Below are positions 1-6,807 of a DNA stretch of 30,165 nucleotides, piece by piece. The stretch is from an uncultured Opitutia bacterium (lineage in GTDB: Bacteria > Verrucomicrobiota > Verrucomicrobiia > Opitutales > Opitutaceae), in NCBI GenBank assembly GCA_937952235.1, contig CALFZM010000119.1, positions 1-30,165 on the forward strand, read 5' to 3'. The translations under genes and the position numbers were made by a program. Each line of letters starts with the position of its first letter. Position 1 is the stretch's first letter. A model generated the notes under the pieces. That model did not search any database and was not told the DNA's origin. It saw nothing but the letters and a program-made list of their open reading frames with translations.

Positions 1-377
1 CCGCGGGACAGCACCAGCAGCACGAACAACATCGCCGCCCCCGTCGCTGCACTCATCGCCAGGACCACGATCCCCAGCAGACCCGCGACCAGCACCAGGA
101 TGAGCCGGCTGCCAAGGTGGTCCTGGAGCCGGCCGACCCCGAGGCAGAACAGCGAGCCGAGCAGCGTCGCCCACAGGTTCATCTGCGCAAACGCCACGCG
201 GTCGATCCGCAGGTCGCGCAGCAGCGATTCGGTGATCAGCCCCAGCCCCTGCGTGCGACCCGGCAGCGTGCCGACCATCGCCGCCGCCGCCACCCCCACG
301 ATCACCCAGCCGTAATAGAACGGCACCCGGGCGATCAATCCGGGGACTTTGGGCAGGGCGCCGACGCGGGAAGTCAT
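1..377 (-). CDS. MFS transporter, N-terminal part (runs off left edge)
   Basis: This is an open reading frame read leftward from an ATG at 377 to the window edge with no stop, so about 125 N-terminal residues are present. The protein begins MTSRVGALPKVPG and then shows an aromatic PFYYGW segment leading into a hydrophobic helix (WVIVGVAAAAMVGTLPG). A second helix (MNLWATLLGSLFCLGVG) is followed by the basic/acidic loop GRLQDHLGSR, which corresponds to MFS motif A, and then by two more helices rich in Leu and Val. The FYYGW start and loop 2-3 motif are typical of the major facilitator superfamily (inner-membrane secondary transport). The substrate cannot be told from this fragment. It is divergent from the M20 peptidase gene across a 152-bp spacer. 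No Shine-Dalgarno precedes the ATG; the preceding 18 bases are pyrimidine-rich. Confidence 0.8.
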   Translation of the reverse strand, partial: MTSRVGALPKVPGLIARVPFYYGWVIVGVAAAAMVGTLPGRTQGLGLITESLLRDLRIDRVAFAQMNLWATLLGSLFCLGVGRLQDHLGSRLILVLVAGLLGIVVLAMSAATGAAMLFVLLVLSR

Positions 378-382
378 GTCGT

Positions 383-446
383 GGGAGGGACGAGGCTCGG
401 CCCGAAAGGGTGCGAGGATCCTGCCACGATGCAACCGGGCCCTCCC
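383..446. other. Inverted-repeat leader between divergent MFS and M20 genes
   Basis: In the 152-bp spacer, GGGAGGG at 383-389 is perfectly complementary to CCCTCCC at 440-446. Inside this closing helix lie CGAGGCTCG (391-399) and a perfect CCC-GAAA-GGG tetraloop hairpin (401-410). Read rightward, the structure precedes a terminator-like hairpin and the M20 ATG. Read leftward, it sits directly before the MFS ATG. It could be a structured mRNA leader for either gene or an operator region. I could not match it to a known riboswitch consensus. Confidence 0.3.
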
Positions 447-467
447 GTGGGAACCTCAAAAAGCGGG

Positions 468-497
468 ACCCGCCGGCCGGGTGGCGTTTTTGTTTTT
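468..497 (+). terminator. Terminator-like hairpin plus T-tract upstream of M20 gene
   Basis: ACCCG (468-472) pairs with CGGGT (478-482), or alternatively CGCC (471-474) pairs with GGCG (483-486). The second form runs directly into TTTTTGTTTTT (487-497). The stem is short (4-5 bp) but GC-only apart from one pair. No gene ends here on the plus strand and the M20 ATG is 33 bp further on. If real, it would act as a leader attenuator rather than as an end-of-gene terminator. Confidence 0.35.
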
Positions 498-529
498 CCA
501 ACGCCCGCAACGCGCGGCAGTTTTTCGCC

Positions 530-1837
530 ATGCACCCGACCTCCCCGTCCCGCCGCGGTCCCGGCCGCGTCCGCCTGTTCGCCGCGCTCGCCCTCGCCGC
601 CGCGTCTCACGCCCCCGCCGCCGCGCCCGTGGCTGCGGTGCAGGCCGCGGCCCAGCGGGAAAAGGCTCCGCTGCTCACGACGCTGCGGGAGCTCGTCGAG
701 ATCGAAAGCGGCAGCACGGACCTCGCGGGCCTCGCCCAGGCGGCGACGTACATCGCGGACCGGCTGCGGGCGCTGGGCGGCGAGGTGCGAAAGGTCAACG
801 TCGACGCCGGCCGCTACCAGATGGAGGACACGCCGGAAAAGCTCGGCGAGGCGGTGCAGGCGACCTTCACGGGCACGGGGCAGGCGAAGATTCTCCTGCT
901 CGCGCACATGGACACCGTCTATCCCCGCGGCACGATCGCGAAACAGCCGTGGCGGATCGACGGCAACCGCGCCTACGGCGTCGGCATCGCGGACGACAAG
1001 CACGGGGTGGCCGTGATTCTCCACACCGTCGCGATCCTCCGTTCGCTCGACCTTCGCAGCTACGGCACGCTCACCGTGCTGATCAACGGCGACGAGGAGA
1101 TCAGCTCGCCCGGATCGCGCGCGCTCCTCACGCGCCTCGGCCGGGAACACGACGCGGTGATGTCGTTCGAGAGCTCCTTCACCAACGCCGACAACCTCGC
1201 GCTCGCCACGAGCGGCATCGCCTCGGTCACGCTCACGGTGCAGGGCCGCGGCTCCCACGCCGGCGGCGCGCCGGAACGGGGCGTCAATGCGCTCGTGGAA
1301 CTCTCCCACCAGATCCTGCAGACGCGCGACCTCTCCGAGCCGGCGGTCGGCCTGAAGCTGAACTGGACCCTGGCCAAGGCCGGCGTGACCCGAAACATGA
1401 TCCCGCCCGAGGCCAGCGCCGTCGCCGACGTGCGGGTGCTGCGCGTCTCGGACTACGACCGCATCGAACAGAAGCTCCGGTCGATCACGCAGAAGAAGCT
1501 GCTGCCGGAGAGCCAGGTGAAGGTGCATTTCGAACGGCGCCGCCCGCCCCTCGAGGCCACCGCCGCTTCCCGCGCCTTCGCCCGCCATGCGCAGCTCATC
1601 TACCGCGAGCTCGGCCGGGACCTGCAGGTCTTCGAGGTCGCCAGCGGCGGCGGCACGGATGCCGCGTTCGCCGCGCTCGAGGCGAAGGGTCCGGTGATCG
1701 AACGCTTCGGCCTGCAGGCCTTCGGGGCCCACTCGACCAACGACGAATACGTGCTGATCGATTCGATCGAACCGCGGCTCTACCTGGCCACCCGCGCGAT
1801 CATGGATCTCGCCGCCGGCAAGGTGCCGCGGGAGTGA
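530..1837 (+). CDS. M20 family metallopeptidase, carboxypeptidase G2-like, secreted
   Basis: This 435-residue zinc peptidase of the M20 clan is closest in motif pattern to carboxypeptidase G2 (glutamate carboxypeptidase), which removes C-terminal glutamate from peptides or folates. The start at 530 gives an N-terminal signal peptide (basic start, hydrophobic LFAALALAAASHAPAAA); the frame is open further upstream but that stretch is not protein-like. Visible active-site elements are HMDTV (H126, D128), GIADDK (D155/D156), DEE (catalytic E189, ligand E190), E214 in FESS, the dimerisation-domain GRGSHAGG, and a C-terminal GAHSTNDE (H401). All five expected metal ligands and the general-base Glu are therefore present. 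The substrate is inferred from family only. It is divergent from the MFS gene and 172 bp upstream of the first propeller gene. No Shine-Dalgarno is visible; the leader carries a possible attenuator hairpin. Confidence 0.88.
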   Translation: MHPTSPSRRGPGRVRLFAALALAAASHAPAAAPVAAVQAAAQREKAPLLTTLRELVEIESGSTDLAGLAQAATYIADRLRALGGEVRKVNVDAGRYQMEDTPEKLGEAVQATFTGTGQAKILLLAHMDTVYPRGTIAKQPWRIDGNRAYGVGIADDKHGVAVILHTVAILRSLDLRSYGTLTVLINGDEEISSPGSRALLTRLGREHDAVMSFESSFTNADNLALATSGIASVTLTVQGRGSHAGGAPERGVNALVELSHQILQTRDLSEPAVGLKLNWTLAKAGVTRNMIPPEASAVADVRVLRVSDYDRIEQKLRSITQKKLLPESQVKVHFERRRPPLEATAASRAFARHAQLIYRELGRDLQVFEVASGGGTDAAFAALEAKGPVIERFGLQAFGAHSTNDEYVLIDSIEPRLYLATRAIMDLAAGKVPRE

Positions 1838-1892
1838 GGCGCGAAAGCCCGGCATCGGGCGGCGCCGCGCGCCTCACACCCGGCCGCGGCCA

Positions 1893-1908
1893 GGCGGTTG
1901 CAGCCGCC
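1893..1908 (+). repeat. Short hairpin downstream of M20 gene
   Basis: GGCGG-TTGCAG-CCGCC forms a 5-bp GC stem 55 bp after the M20 stop codon. There is no T-tract, so it is at best a weak or factor-assisted terminator or an mRNA 3'-end stabiliser. Confidence 0.2.
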
Positions 1909-2009
1909 GAATTCGGCCGGTGAAGCTTGACCCCCTGCAAGGCCTGTCGCACGGGTGTGGCCTCGTCCGCCCGCGTTGTCCCACCGAGAAATTCCCCACC
2001 CGTTTCCCG

Positions 2010-3386
2010 ATGAACCAAGCGTCCCTCCTCCCCCACCGCGGCCTCGGCGTCGCCGCGTTGTCCGCCCTGCTTCTCGCCTCGGTCGCCCACGCCAACTGGC
2101 CCAACTGGCGCGGCCCCGAGGGCGACGGCACCGCACCGCAGGCGAAGAACCTGCCGGAAACCTGGAGCACGACGCAGAACGTCAAGTGGAAGGTCGAGCT
2201 GCCCGCGTGGAGCGGTTCCACCCCGACCGTCTGGGGCGACCGGATCTTCCTCAACACCCCCTCGAAGGAAGAAGCGAAGCCCGCGGAGCCGGCGCCCGAG
2301 CCCAAAGGCCGGAAGCGCCCCGGCGCGAGCCGCGGTCTCGGCATGAGCGGTCCCGGCGGCCAGGAGATCCTGCTGCTCTGCCTGGATCGCCGGACGGGGC
2401 GGGAACTGTGGCGCCGGCCCTACGACCGCGGCAACGAGATCAAGATGAAGCAAAACATGTCGTCACCCACCCCGGTGACCGACGGCAAGCGGGTCTGGGT
2501 CACTTCCGGCAACGGCATGGTCGCGTGCTTCGATCTCGACGGCAACGAACAGTGGAAATTCGACATCCCGAAAAACTACGGGAAAATCGGCATCCAGTTC
2601 GGCTACGGCTCCTCGCCGCTGCTCCTCGACGGCATGCTGGTCTTCCAGATGCTGCAGGGCCTGTACACCGACGAGCCGTCCTACGTGTTCGCGCTGAATG
2701 CGTCCGACGGCCGCAAACTCTGGCACGTCGAGCGGCCCACCGACGCGCTGCACGAGACGCCCGATGCCTACTCGACGCCGACCGTCCACGCGACCGGCGG
2801 TCGCAAGGAGATCGTGATCTCCGGCGGCGGCTACGTGACCGGACATGATCCCGCCACGGGCAAGGAACTCTGGCGCGGCGGCGGGTTGAATCCCAACAAC
2901 GCCCGCAACTACCGCGTGATCGCGTCGCCGCTGGCCCGCGACGGGATGATCTACACACCGACGCGGGTCACTCCGTTCCTCGCCTTCCGCGCCGGCGGCT
3001 CCGGCGACATCACCACAAGCCACCTCGCCTGGAAATGGACCGCGCCCGGCGCGCCCGACGTGCCGACGCCCGTCAGCGACGGCGAGCGCCTCTACTTCGC
3101 CGACGACCAGGGCGCGTTCACGTGCGTGAACGCAAAGACCGGCGAGAAGATCTACGGGCCCGAACAGACGGGCATCGGCCGCACGAGTTCATCGCCGATC
3201 CTGGCCGACGGGAAACTCTACCTCATCTCCGAGTCCGCCGAGACCGCCGTAGTCGCCGCCGGCCCCACCTACCGGCTCATCGCGAAGAACGCGCTCGACG
3301 GCACCTACACCCTGTCGACGCCCGCGTTTGTCGGGAGCGAGATCTACATCCGCACCGGGACGCACCTTTACTGCGTGAGCAAGTAG
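2010..3386 (+). CDS. Secreted PQQ-like beta-propeller protein (BamB-like fold), copy 1
   Basis: This 458-residue protein has an N-terminal signal peptide ending around VAHA, followed immediately by NWPNWRGPEGDG, the hallmark start of Planctomycetota/Verrucomicrobiota PQQ-repeat propellers. Repeated blade motifs are visible: LDRRTGRELWRR, FDLDGNEQWKFD, LNASDGRKLWHVE, HDPATGKELWRGG and VNAKTGEKIYGP, each with the D-x-x-TG-x-x-LW pattern of PQQ_2/PQQ-like repeats. A charged, Pro/Lys/Gly-rich loop (about residues 84-117) is inserted before the first blade motif. The fold is a 7-8-bladed propeller acting in the periplasm; no PQQ-binding catalytic residues of true quinoprotein dehydrogenases were recognised, so it should not be called a dehydrogenase. 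The start at 2010 is chosen because the signal peptide begins there. It faces the copy 2 paralogue tail to tail across 219 bp holding an intergenic repeat element. Confidence 0.85.
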   Translation: MNQASLLPHRGLGVAALSALLLASVAHANWPNWRGPEGDGTAPQAKNLPETWSTTQNVKWKVELPAWSGSTPTVWGDRIFLNTPSKEEAKPAEPAPEPKGRKRPGASRGLGMSGPGGQEILLLCLDRRTGRELWRRPYDRGNEIKMKQNMSSPTPVTDGKRVWVTSGNGMVACFDLDGNEQWKFDIPKNYGKIGIQFGYGSSPLLLDGMLVFQMLQGLYTDEPSYVFALNASDGRKLWHVERPTDALHETPDAYSTPTVHATGGRKEIVISGGGYVTGHDPATGKELWRGGGLNPNNARNYRVIASPLARDGMIYTPTRVTPFLAFRAGGSGDITTSHLAWKWTAPGAPDVPTPVSDGERLYFADDQGAFTCVNAKTGEKIYGPEQTGIGRTSSSPILADGKLYLISESAETAVVAAGPTYRLIAKNALDGTYTLSTPAFVGSEIYIRTGTHLYCVSK

Positions 3387-3434
3387 GGGACGCTTGGGGC
3401 CGATCCACGGCTGCGACGCCGCTCCCGGGCGCCA

Positions 3435-3446
3435 CGCCCGCGGGCG
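3435..3446. repeat. 12-nt perfect palindrome downstream of propeller copy 1
   Basis: CGCCCGCGGGCG is self-complementary and lies between the first propeller stop codon and the intergenic repeat element. In DNA of this base composition it may be chance; no T-tract follows. Confidence 0.2.
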
Positions 3447-3475
3447 GGACGCCTCAGCCGGACGCATGCAGTTGA

Positions 3476-3609
3476 GGTGGAGCCGCCTGTCCCCAGGCGG
3501 CTGACGTACGATGGACCGGTCCGCAGCAGCTCGAGGGCAAGCTGCTCCCCCTTTCAGCGCGGCCGTATTCACGGCTGACTTGAAGGCCAACGGCATCGTT
3601 CCGACTCAG
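3476..3609 (-). repeat. REPIN-like intergenic element, copy A (134 bp)
   Basis: This is a full-length copy in reverse orientation. It aligns without gaps to copy E at 29839-29972, and by hand count about 117 of 134 positions are identical. In the element's own orientation it holds a small CCGT-GAAT-ACGG hairpin, then AGCAGCTTG-CCCT-CGAGCTGCT, then AGCCGCCTG-GGGA-CAGGCGGCT, ending GGCTCCACC. It lies between two convergent genes. Its outer end (CTGAG) overlaps the last codon and the stop codon of propeller copy 2. Confidence 0.85.
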
Positions 3610-4976
3610 TTTTCGGCGATGCAATAAAGGTGCTCGTGTCCGCGCAGGTAGAGTTCGCGACCGAGCATGACGGGCGAGGCGTCGATCCTCTCGCCCAGCG
3701 TGTTGGTCGCGACGACCTCGAACGCCGGCTGGTCCTTCAGCACGAGCGTCGTGCCTTCGCGACCGACAATATAGAGGTGGCCGTTGGCCGCGAGCGGCGA
3801 GGCGTAGATGCCGCGCACGCCGGGGAGCGGCTGGTCTTCGTAGTGCACCTCGCCGGTGAGCGCGTTGAGGCACGACAGGTAGGCGTCATTGCTCTTGCCC
3901 ATGTAGAGCCGGTCGCCGGACAACACCGGTGACGGCACGTAGGGCGCGCTGCGACGGCGGCTCCATACCACCTGGTCGGTGCCGGTGACGTCGCCCGTCG
4001 CGGTCAGCTTGATCGCCTGGATGGAGTTGCCCTGAAAACCGCTCATCACGTAGATCATCCCGTGGCCCACGACCGGAGTCGGGATCACGTTCGGCGTGAG
4101 CCCGCCGGCCTCCCACACGACCTCGCCCGTCGCCACGTCATACGCCCGGGTGCGATTCGTCGCGGCAATGACGGCGAGCCGACGTCCTCCGACCTCGACG
4201 ATCACCGGCGTGGACCAGGACGAGCGTTCGTCGCGCTCCTTGCGCCAGACCTCGCGCCCGGTGGCTTGCTCGAGGGCGACCACGAAGGACTGGTCCTCGT
4301 GGTCCCACGGCACGATGAGCACCTCGCCCGCCAGCGCCGGCGAAGCGCCCTCGCCGAAACCTCCGCGCGTGCGCATGTCGCCCAGGTCCTTTTCCCACTG
4401 CAGATTTCCCTCCAGATCGTAACAATAGAGGCCGCGGGAGCCAAACGACACCCACAGCCGGCGACCGTCGGTGACCGGCGACGCGGACGCAAAGCCGTGG
4501 CTCGGGTGATGACCTTCGTGCGGGACCTCGCGCCGCGCCGTCTTCTGCCAGACGATCCGGCCGGTGTTTCGCTCCAACGCGAGCACGACGAATTCATGCA
4601 CCTTGGTCGGCGTCGGTCCGCCCCCGCGAAAACCGCCGCCCTTCCCGCCGCGCCTGCCCCCCTGGCCCGCCGGCTCGGGCGAAGGCGTCTCGATCGATGC
4701 CGCCGGACGCTCCTCGTTGGTGGCGATCGCCAACAGCAGGTAGATCCGGTCGCCCCAGACGATCGGGGTCGAGAAGCCTTGTCCGGGAATCTTCGACTTC
4801 CAGCGGATGTTTTGCGTCTCGCTCCAGGTCGTGGGCGGCTGGGCGCCGGGGGCGATGCCGGCGGGACTCGGGCCGCGCCAGCGAGGCCAGTCCTGGTTGG
4901 CATGGACAGCGGACACGACGCCCACCGCGAGCAAGGCGGCGGCGGAAGACCAGAGGTGCAGCGGGGCTGAAGGCAT
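3606..4976 (-). CDS. Secreted PQQ-like beta-propeller protein (BamB-like fold), copy 2
   Basis: This 456-residue protein has a signal peptide (hydrophobic WSSAAALLAVGVVSAVHA) followed by QDWPRWRGPSPAG. Blade motifs are LERNTGRIVWQK, YDLEGNLQWEKD, LEQATGREVWRKE, YDVATGEVVWEAG and LNALTGEVHYED. A long Gly/Arg-rich low-complexity loop (about residues 86-124, including GGRRGGKGGG) sits at the same place in the fold as the charged loop of copy 1. The C-terminus HLYCIAEN aligns with HLYCVSK of copy 1, so the protein is complete. The start at 4976 is chosen at the signal peptide; the frame stays open another 267 bp upstream without protein-like sequence. It is a paralogue of 2010-3386 and 14445-15869. 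A periplasmic scaffold or binding role is inferred; no specific function can be assigned. It is divergent from the MFS gene at 5143. Confidence 0.85.
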   Translation of the reverse strand: MPSAPLHLWSSAAALLAVGVVSAVHANQDWPRWRGPSPAGIAPGAQPPTTWSETQNIRWKSKIPGQGFSTPIVWGDRIYLLLAIATNEERPAASIETPSPEPAGQGGRRGGKGGGFRGGGPTPTKVHEFVVLALERNTGRIVWQKTARREVPHEGHHPSHGFASASPVTDGRRLWVSFGSRGLYCYDLEGNLQWEKDLGDMRTRGGFGEGASPALAGEVLIVPWDHEDQSFVVALEQATGREVWRKERDERSSWSTPVIVEVGGRRLAVIAATNRTRAYDVATGEVVWEAGGLTPNVIPTPVVGHGMIYVMSGFQGNSIQAIKLTATGDVTGTDQVVWSRRRSAPYVPSPVLSGDRLYMGKSNDAYLSCLNALTGEVHYEDQPLPGVRGIYASPLAANGHLYIVGREGTTLVLKDQPAFEVVATNTLGERIDASPVMLGRELYLRGHEHLYCIAEN

Positions 4977-5142
4977 GGGGGGAAAGTGGGCGCGCGGCAG
5001 ACGCGGACCCGCGCGGACGATGCGTGGCTGGCGCCCGGCGTCAAATCGCACCGCCGCGCCGGCGCCATGAGACTTTCGCGCGGCACATTCGTAGAATCGT
5101 CGCTTGAAATGGTGCGTCATTCCCGGGCACGCTCCCCACCGC

Positions 5143-6672
5143 ATGCACCCCACGACCGCGCCCGCCGCTTCCGGCGGCACCCCCATGAACCGCACGGCCT
5201 GGCTGATCTGCATCATCGCCGCGATCGGTTTCGCCTTCGACATCTACGAGCTGCTGATGCTGCCGCTGATCATCAAGCCGGCCATCGCGACGCTGAGCGC
5301 GCCGCTCGTCGAGGCCATGGTGGCCGGCGGGATGGAGCGGGCCCGCGCCGCCGCGATGTGGTCGCCGGGCGGCGAGGAATATGTCCGCTGGGCGCGCACG
5401 CTGTTCTTCGTGCCGGCGATCGCCGGCGGCGTGTTCGGCCTGATCGGCGGCTACCTGACCGACCTGCTCGGCCGGCGCCGGGTGCTCACGTACAGCATCC
5501 TGCTGTACGCCTTTGCGGCGTGCGCCGCGGGGTTTGCCACCTCGCTCGAGCAACTGCTCGTCTTCCGTTGCCTGGTTTTCATCGGCGTGTGCGTGGAGTT
5601 CGTCGCGGCGGTCGCGTGGCTCGCGGAGATCTTCACTCATCCGAAGCAGCGCGAGAAGGTGCTCGGTTACACCCAGGCGTTCTCGTCCTTCGGCGGCCTG
5701 ATGGTCGCCGGCGCCAACATTCTCGCCGCCAAGGTCGCCCTCGACCTGCCGGCGATCCACGGCGGCCACGAAGCCTGGCGCTACACCCTCATCTCGGGCG
5801 TGCTGCCGGCGCTGCCGCTGATCATCATCCGCCCGTTCCTGCCGGAGTCGCCGGCTTGGCAGAAGAAGCGTGAAATGGGCACGCTGAAGCGTCCGAGCAT
5901 CGCCGCGCTCTTCGCGCCCGAGCTGCGGAAGACCACGGTGCTCACCACGATCATCTTCGCCGCGAGCTACGGCATCGCGTTCGGCGCGATCCAGCAGCTC
6001 CCGCAGATCCTCGGCGCGCAGCGCATCGGCACGCCAGCCGAGGCCGGCCACGTGGCGGTGCGCGCCATCGCCAAGGAAAAGGGCGCCGAGGCCATGGCCG
6101 CGGCGAAGGCCGCGGGGAAGCCCGACGCCGTCGCGCAGCGCGAGATGCGCCAGGCCGCCGGCAACGCGAGCGACCAGACCGTCGCGGGCGTGACGCTGGC
6201 GCAGGAGATCGGCGGGCTCGTCGGGCGTTTCCTGCTCGCGGTGCTCGCGGTCGTGATCATCAGCCGCCGCACGCTGTTCCGGGTGTTCCAATTGCCCGCC
6301 CTGTTCTTCGTGCCCCTTTATTTCTGGTGGGTCTCGGGCCAGCTCGGCAACGCCGACAGCCTCACGTTGATCAAGGTCGGCATCTTCGTCGCCGGCGTGC
6401 TCACCGTCGCCCAGTTCAGCTTCTGGGGAAATTACATCCCGCTCGTCTTCCCGGTGCACCTGCGCGGCACGGGGGAAAGCTTCGCCGCCAACATCGGCGG
6501 CCGCGTGCTCGGCACTGCCGCCGCCTGGATCACGCTCACGCTCTCCGCCTCCGACCGGCCCGACCCCGCGCGCGTCGCCCTCGTCGGTGCCTGCGTCGCC
6601 GGCGGCTACGCGCTGGTCGGCGCGATCCTCACCCAGTTCCTCCCGGAACCCAAGGGCGAGACCGAGACCTGA
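5143..6672 (+). CDS. MFS transporter, sugar-porter-like, with long central loop
   Basis: This major facilitator superfamily inner-membrane transporter is 509 residues from this start. TM1 (LICIIAAIGFAFDIYELLM) carries an FDIYE motif. Motif A is GGYLTDLLGRRR (about 102-113). A PESPAW motif (about 234-239) after TM6 resembles the PESPRWL of sugar/metabolite porters. Two unusual soluble stretches occur: one of about 35 residues after TM1 (around 50-80), and an Ala/Lys-rich one of about 60 residues (around 290-352) in the C-terminal half. At least ten hydrophobic segments are visible, ending with a charged tail. Start choice is uncertain: an ATG at 5185 (MNRTAW) sits right before TM1, while 5143 adds a short Ala/Pro-rich tail; neither has a Shine-Dalgarno. 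The substrate is unknown. It is convergent with the ABC permease gene. Confidence 0.85.
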   Translation: MHPTTAPAASGGTPMNRTAWLICIIAAIGFAFDIYELLMLPLIIKPAIATLSAPLVEAMVAGGMERARAAAMWSPGGEEYVRWARTLFFVPAIAGGVFGLIGGYLTDLLGRRRVLTYSILLYAFAACAAGFATSLEQLLVFRCLVFIGVCVEFVAAVAWLAEIFTHPKQREKVLGYTQAFSSFGGLMVAGANILAAKVALDLPAIHGGHEAWRYTLISGVLPALPLIIIRPFLPESPAWQKKREMGTLKRPSIAALFAPELRKTTVLTTIIFAASYGIAFGAIQQLPQILGAQRIGTPAEAGHVAVRAIAKEKGAEAMAAAKAAGKPDAVAQREMRQAAGNASDQTVAGVTLAQEIGGLVGRFLLAVLAVVIISRRTLFRVFQLPALFFVPLYFWWVSGQLGNADSLTLIKVGIFVAGVLTVAQFSFWGNYIPLVFPVHLRGTGESFAANIGGRVLGTAAAWITLTLSASDRPDPARVALVGACVAGGYALVGAILTQFLPEPKGETET

Positions 6673-6687
6673 ACCGGAACGGTCCAA

Positions 6688-6788
6688 GGTGGAGCCGCTG
6701 ATTACCGGGGCGGCTGAAGGTCGATGCGTCCCTGCCGCAGCGCCTTGAGGACAAGCCGCTCCACCTTTCAGCAGGCACCGTTCACCGC
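6688..6788 (-). repeat. REPIN-like intergenic element, copy B (diverged)
   Basis: This copy is in reverse orientation between convergent genes. In element orientation it reads a GGTGAACGGTGCC hairpin region, then CTGAAAGGTGGAGCGGCTTGTCCTCAAG-type sequence (about 6742-6770), then an AGCCGC...GCGGCT arm and GGCTCCACC at 6688. The second hairpin has an altered, larger loop (CCCCGGTAATCA region). It is the most diverged of the five copies, but both GGTGGAGC-type ends are kept. Confidence 0.7.
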
Positions 6789-6807
6789 CGGGCCCGCGCG
6801 CGGCGGA

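Noticed and set aside
383..450. Resemblance to cobalamin (GAGGATCCTGCC) or SAM-I (GAGGGA...GCAACC) riboswitch motifs
   Set aside because: Only scattered short matches are present; the order of conserved boxes and the expected length do not fit either family.
374..1855. 493-codon minus-strand frame over the M20 peptidase
   Set aside because: Shadow of the peptidase, whose metal ligands are all present in the plus frame.
2010..3386. Quinoprotein dehydrogenase function for the PQQ-repeat propellers
   Set aside because: Blade repeats are present, but the length and absence of the catalytic PQQ/calcium-site residues and heme domain fit BamB-like non-catalytic propellers.
5071..5096. Possible promoter TGAGAC-N18-TAGAAT before the second MFS gene
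   Set aside because: The -10-like box is fair but the -35 box is poor; not enough to report as a feature.
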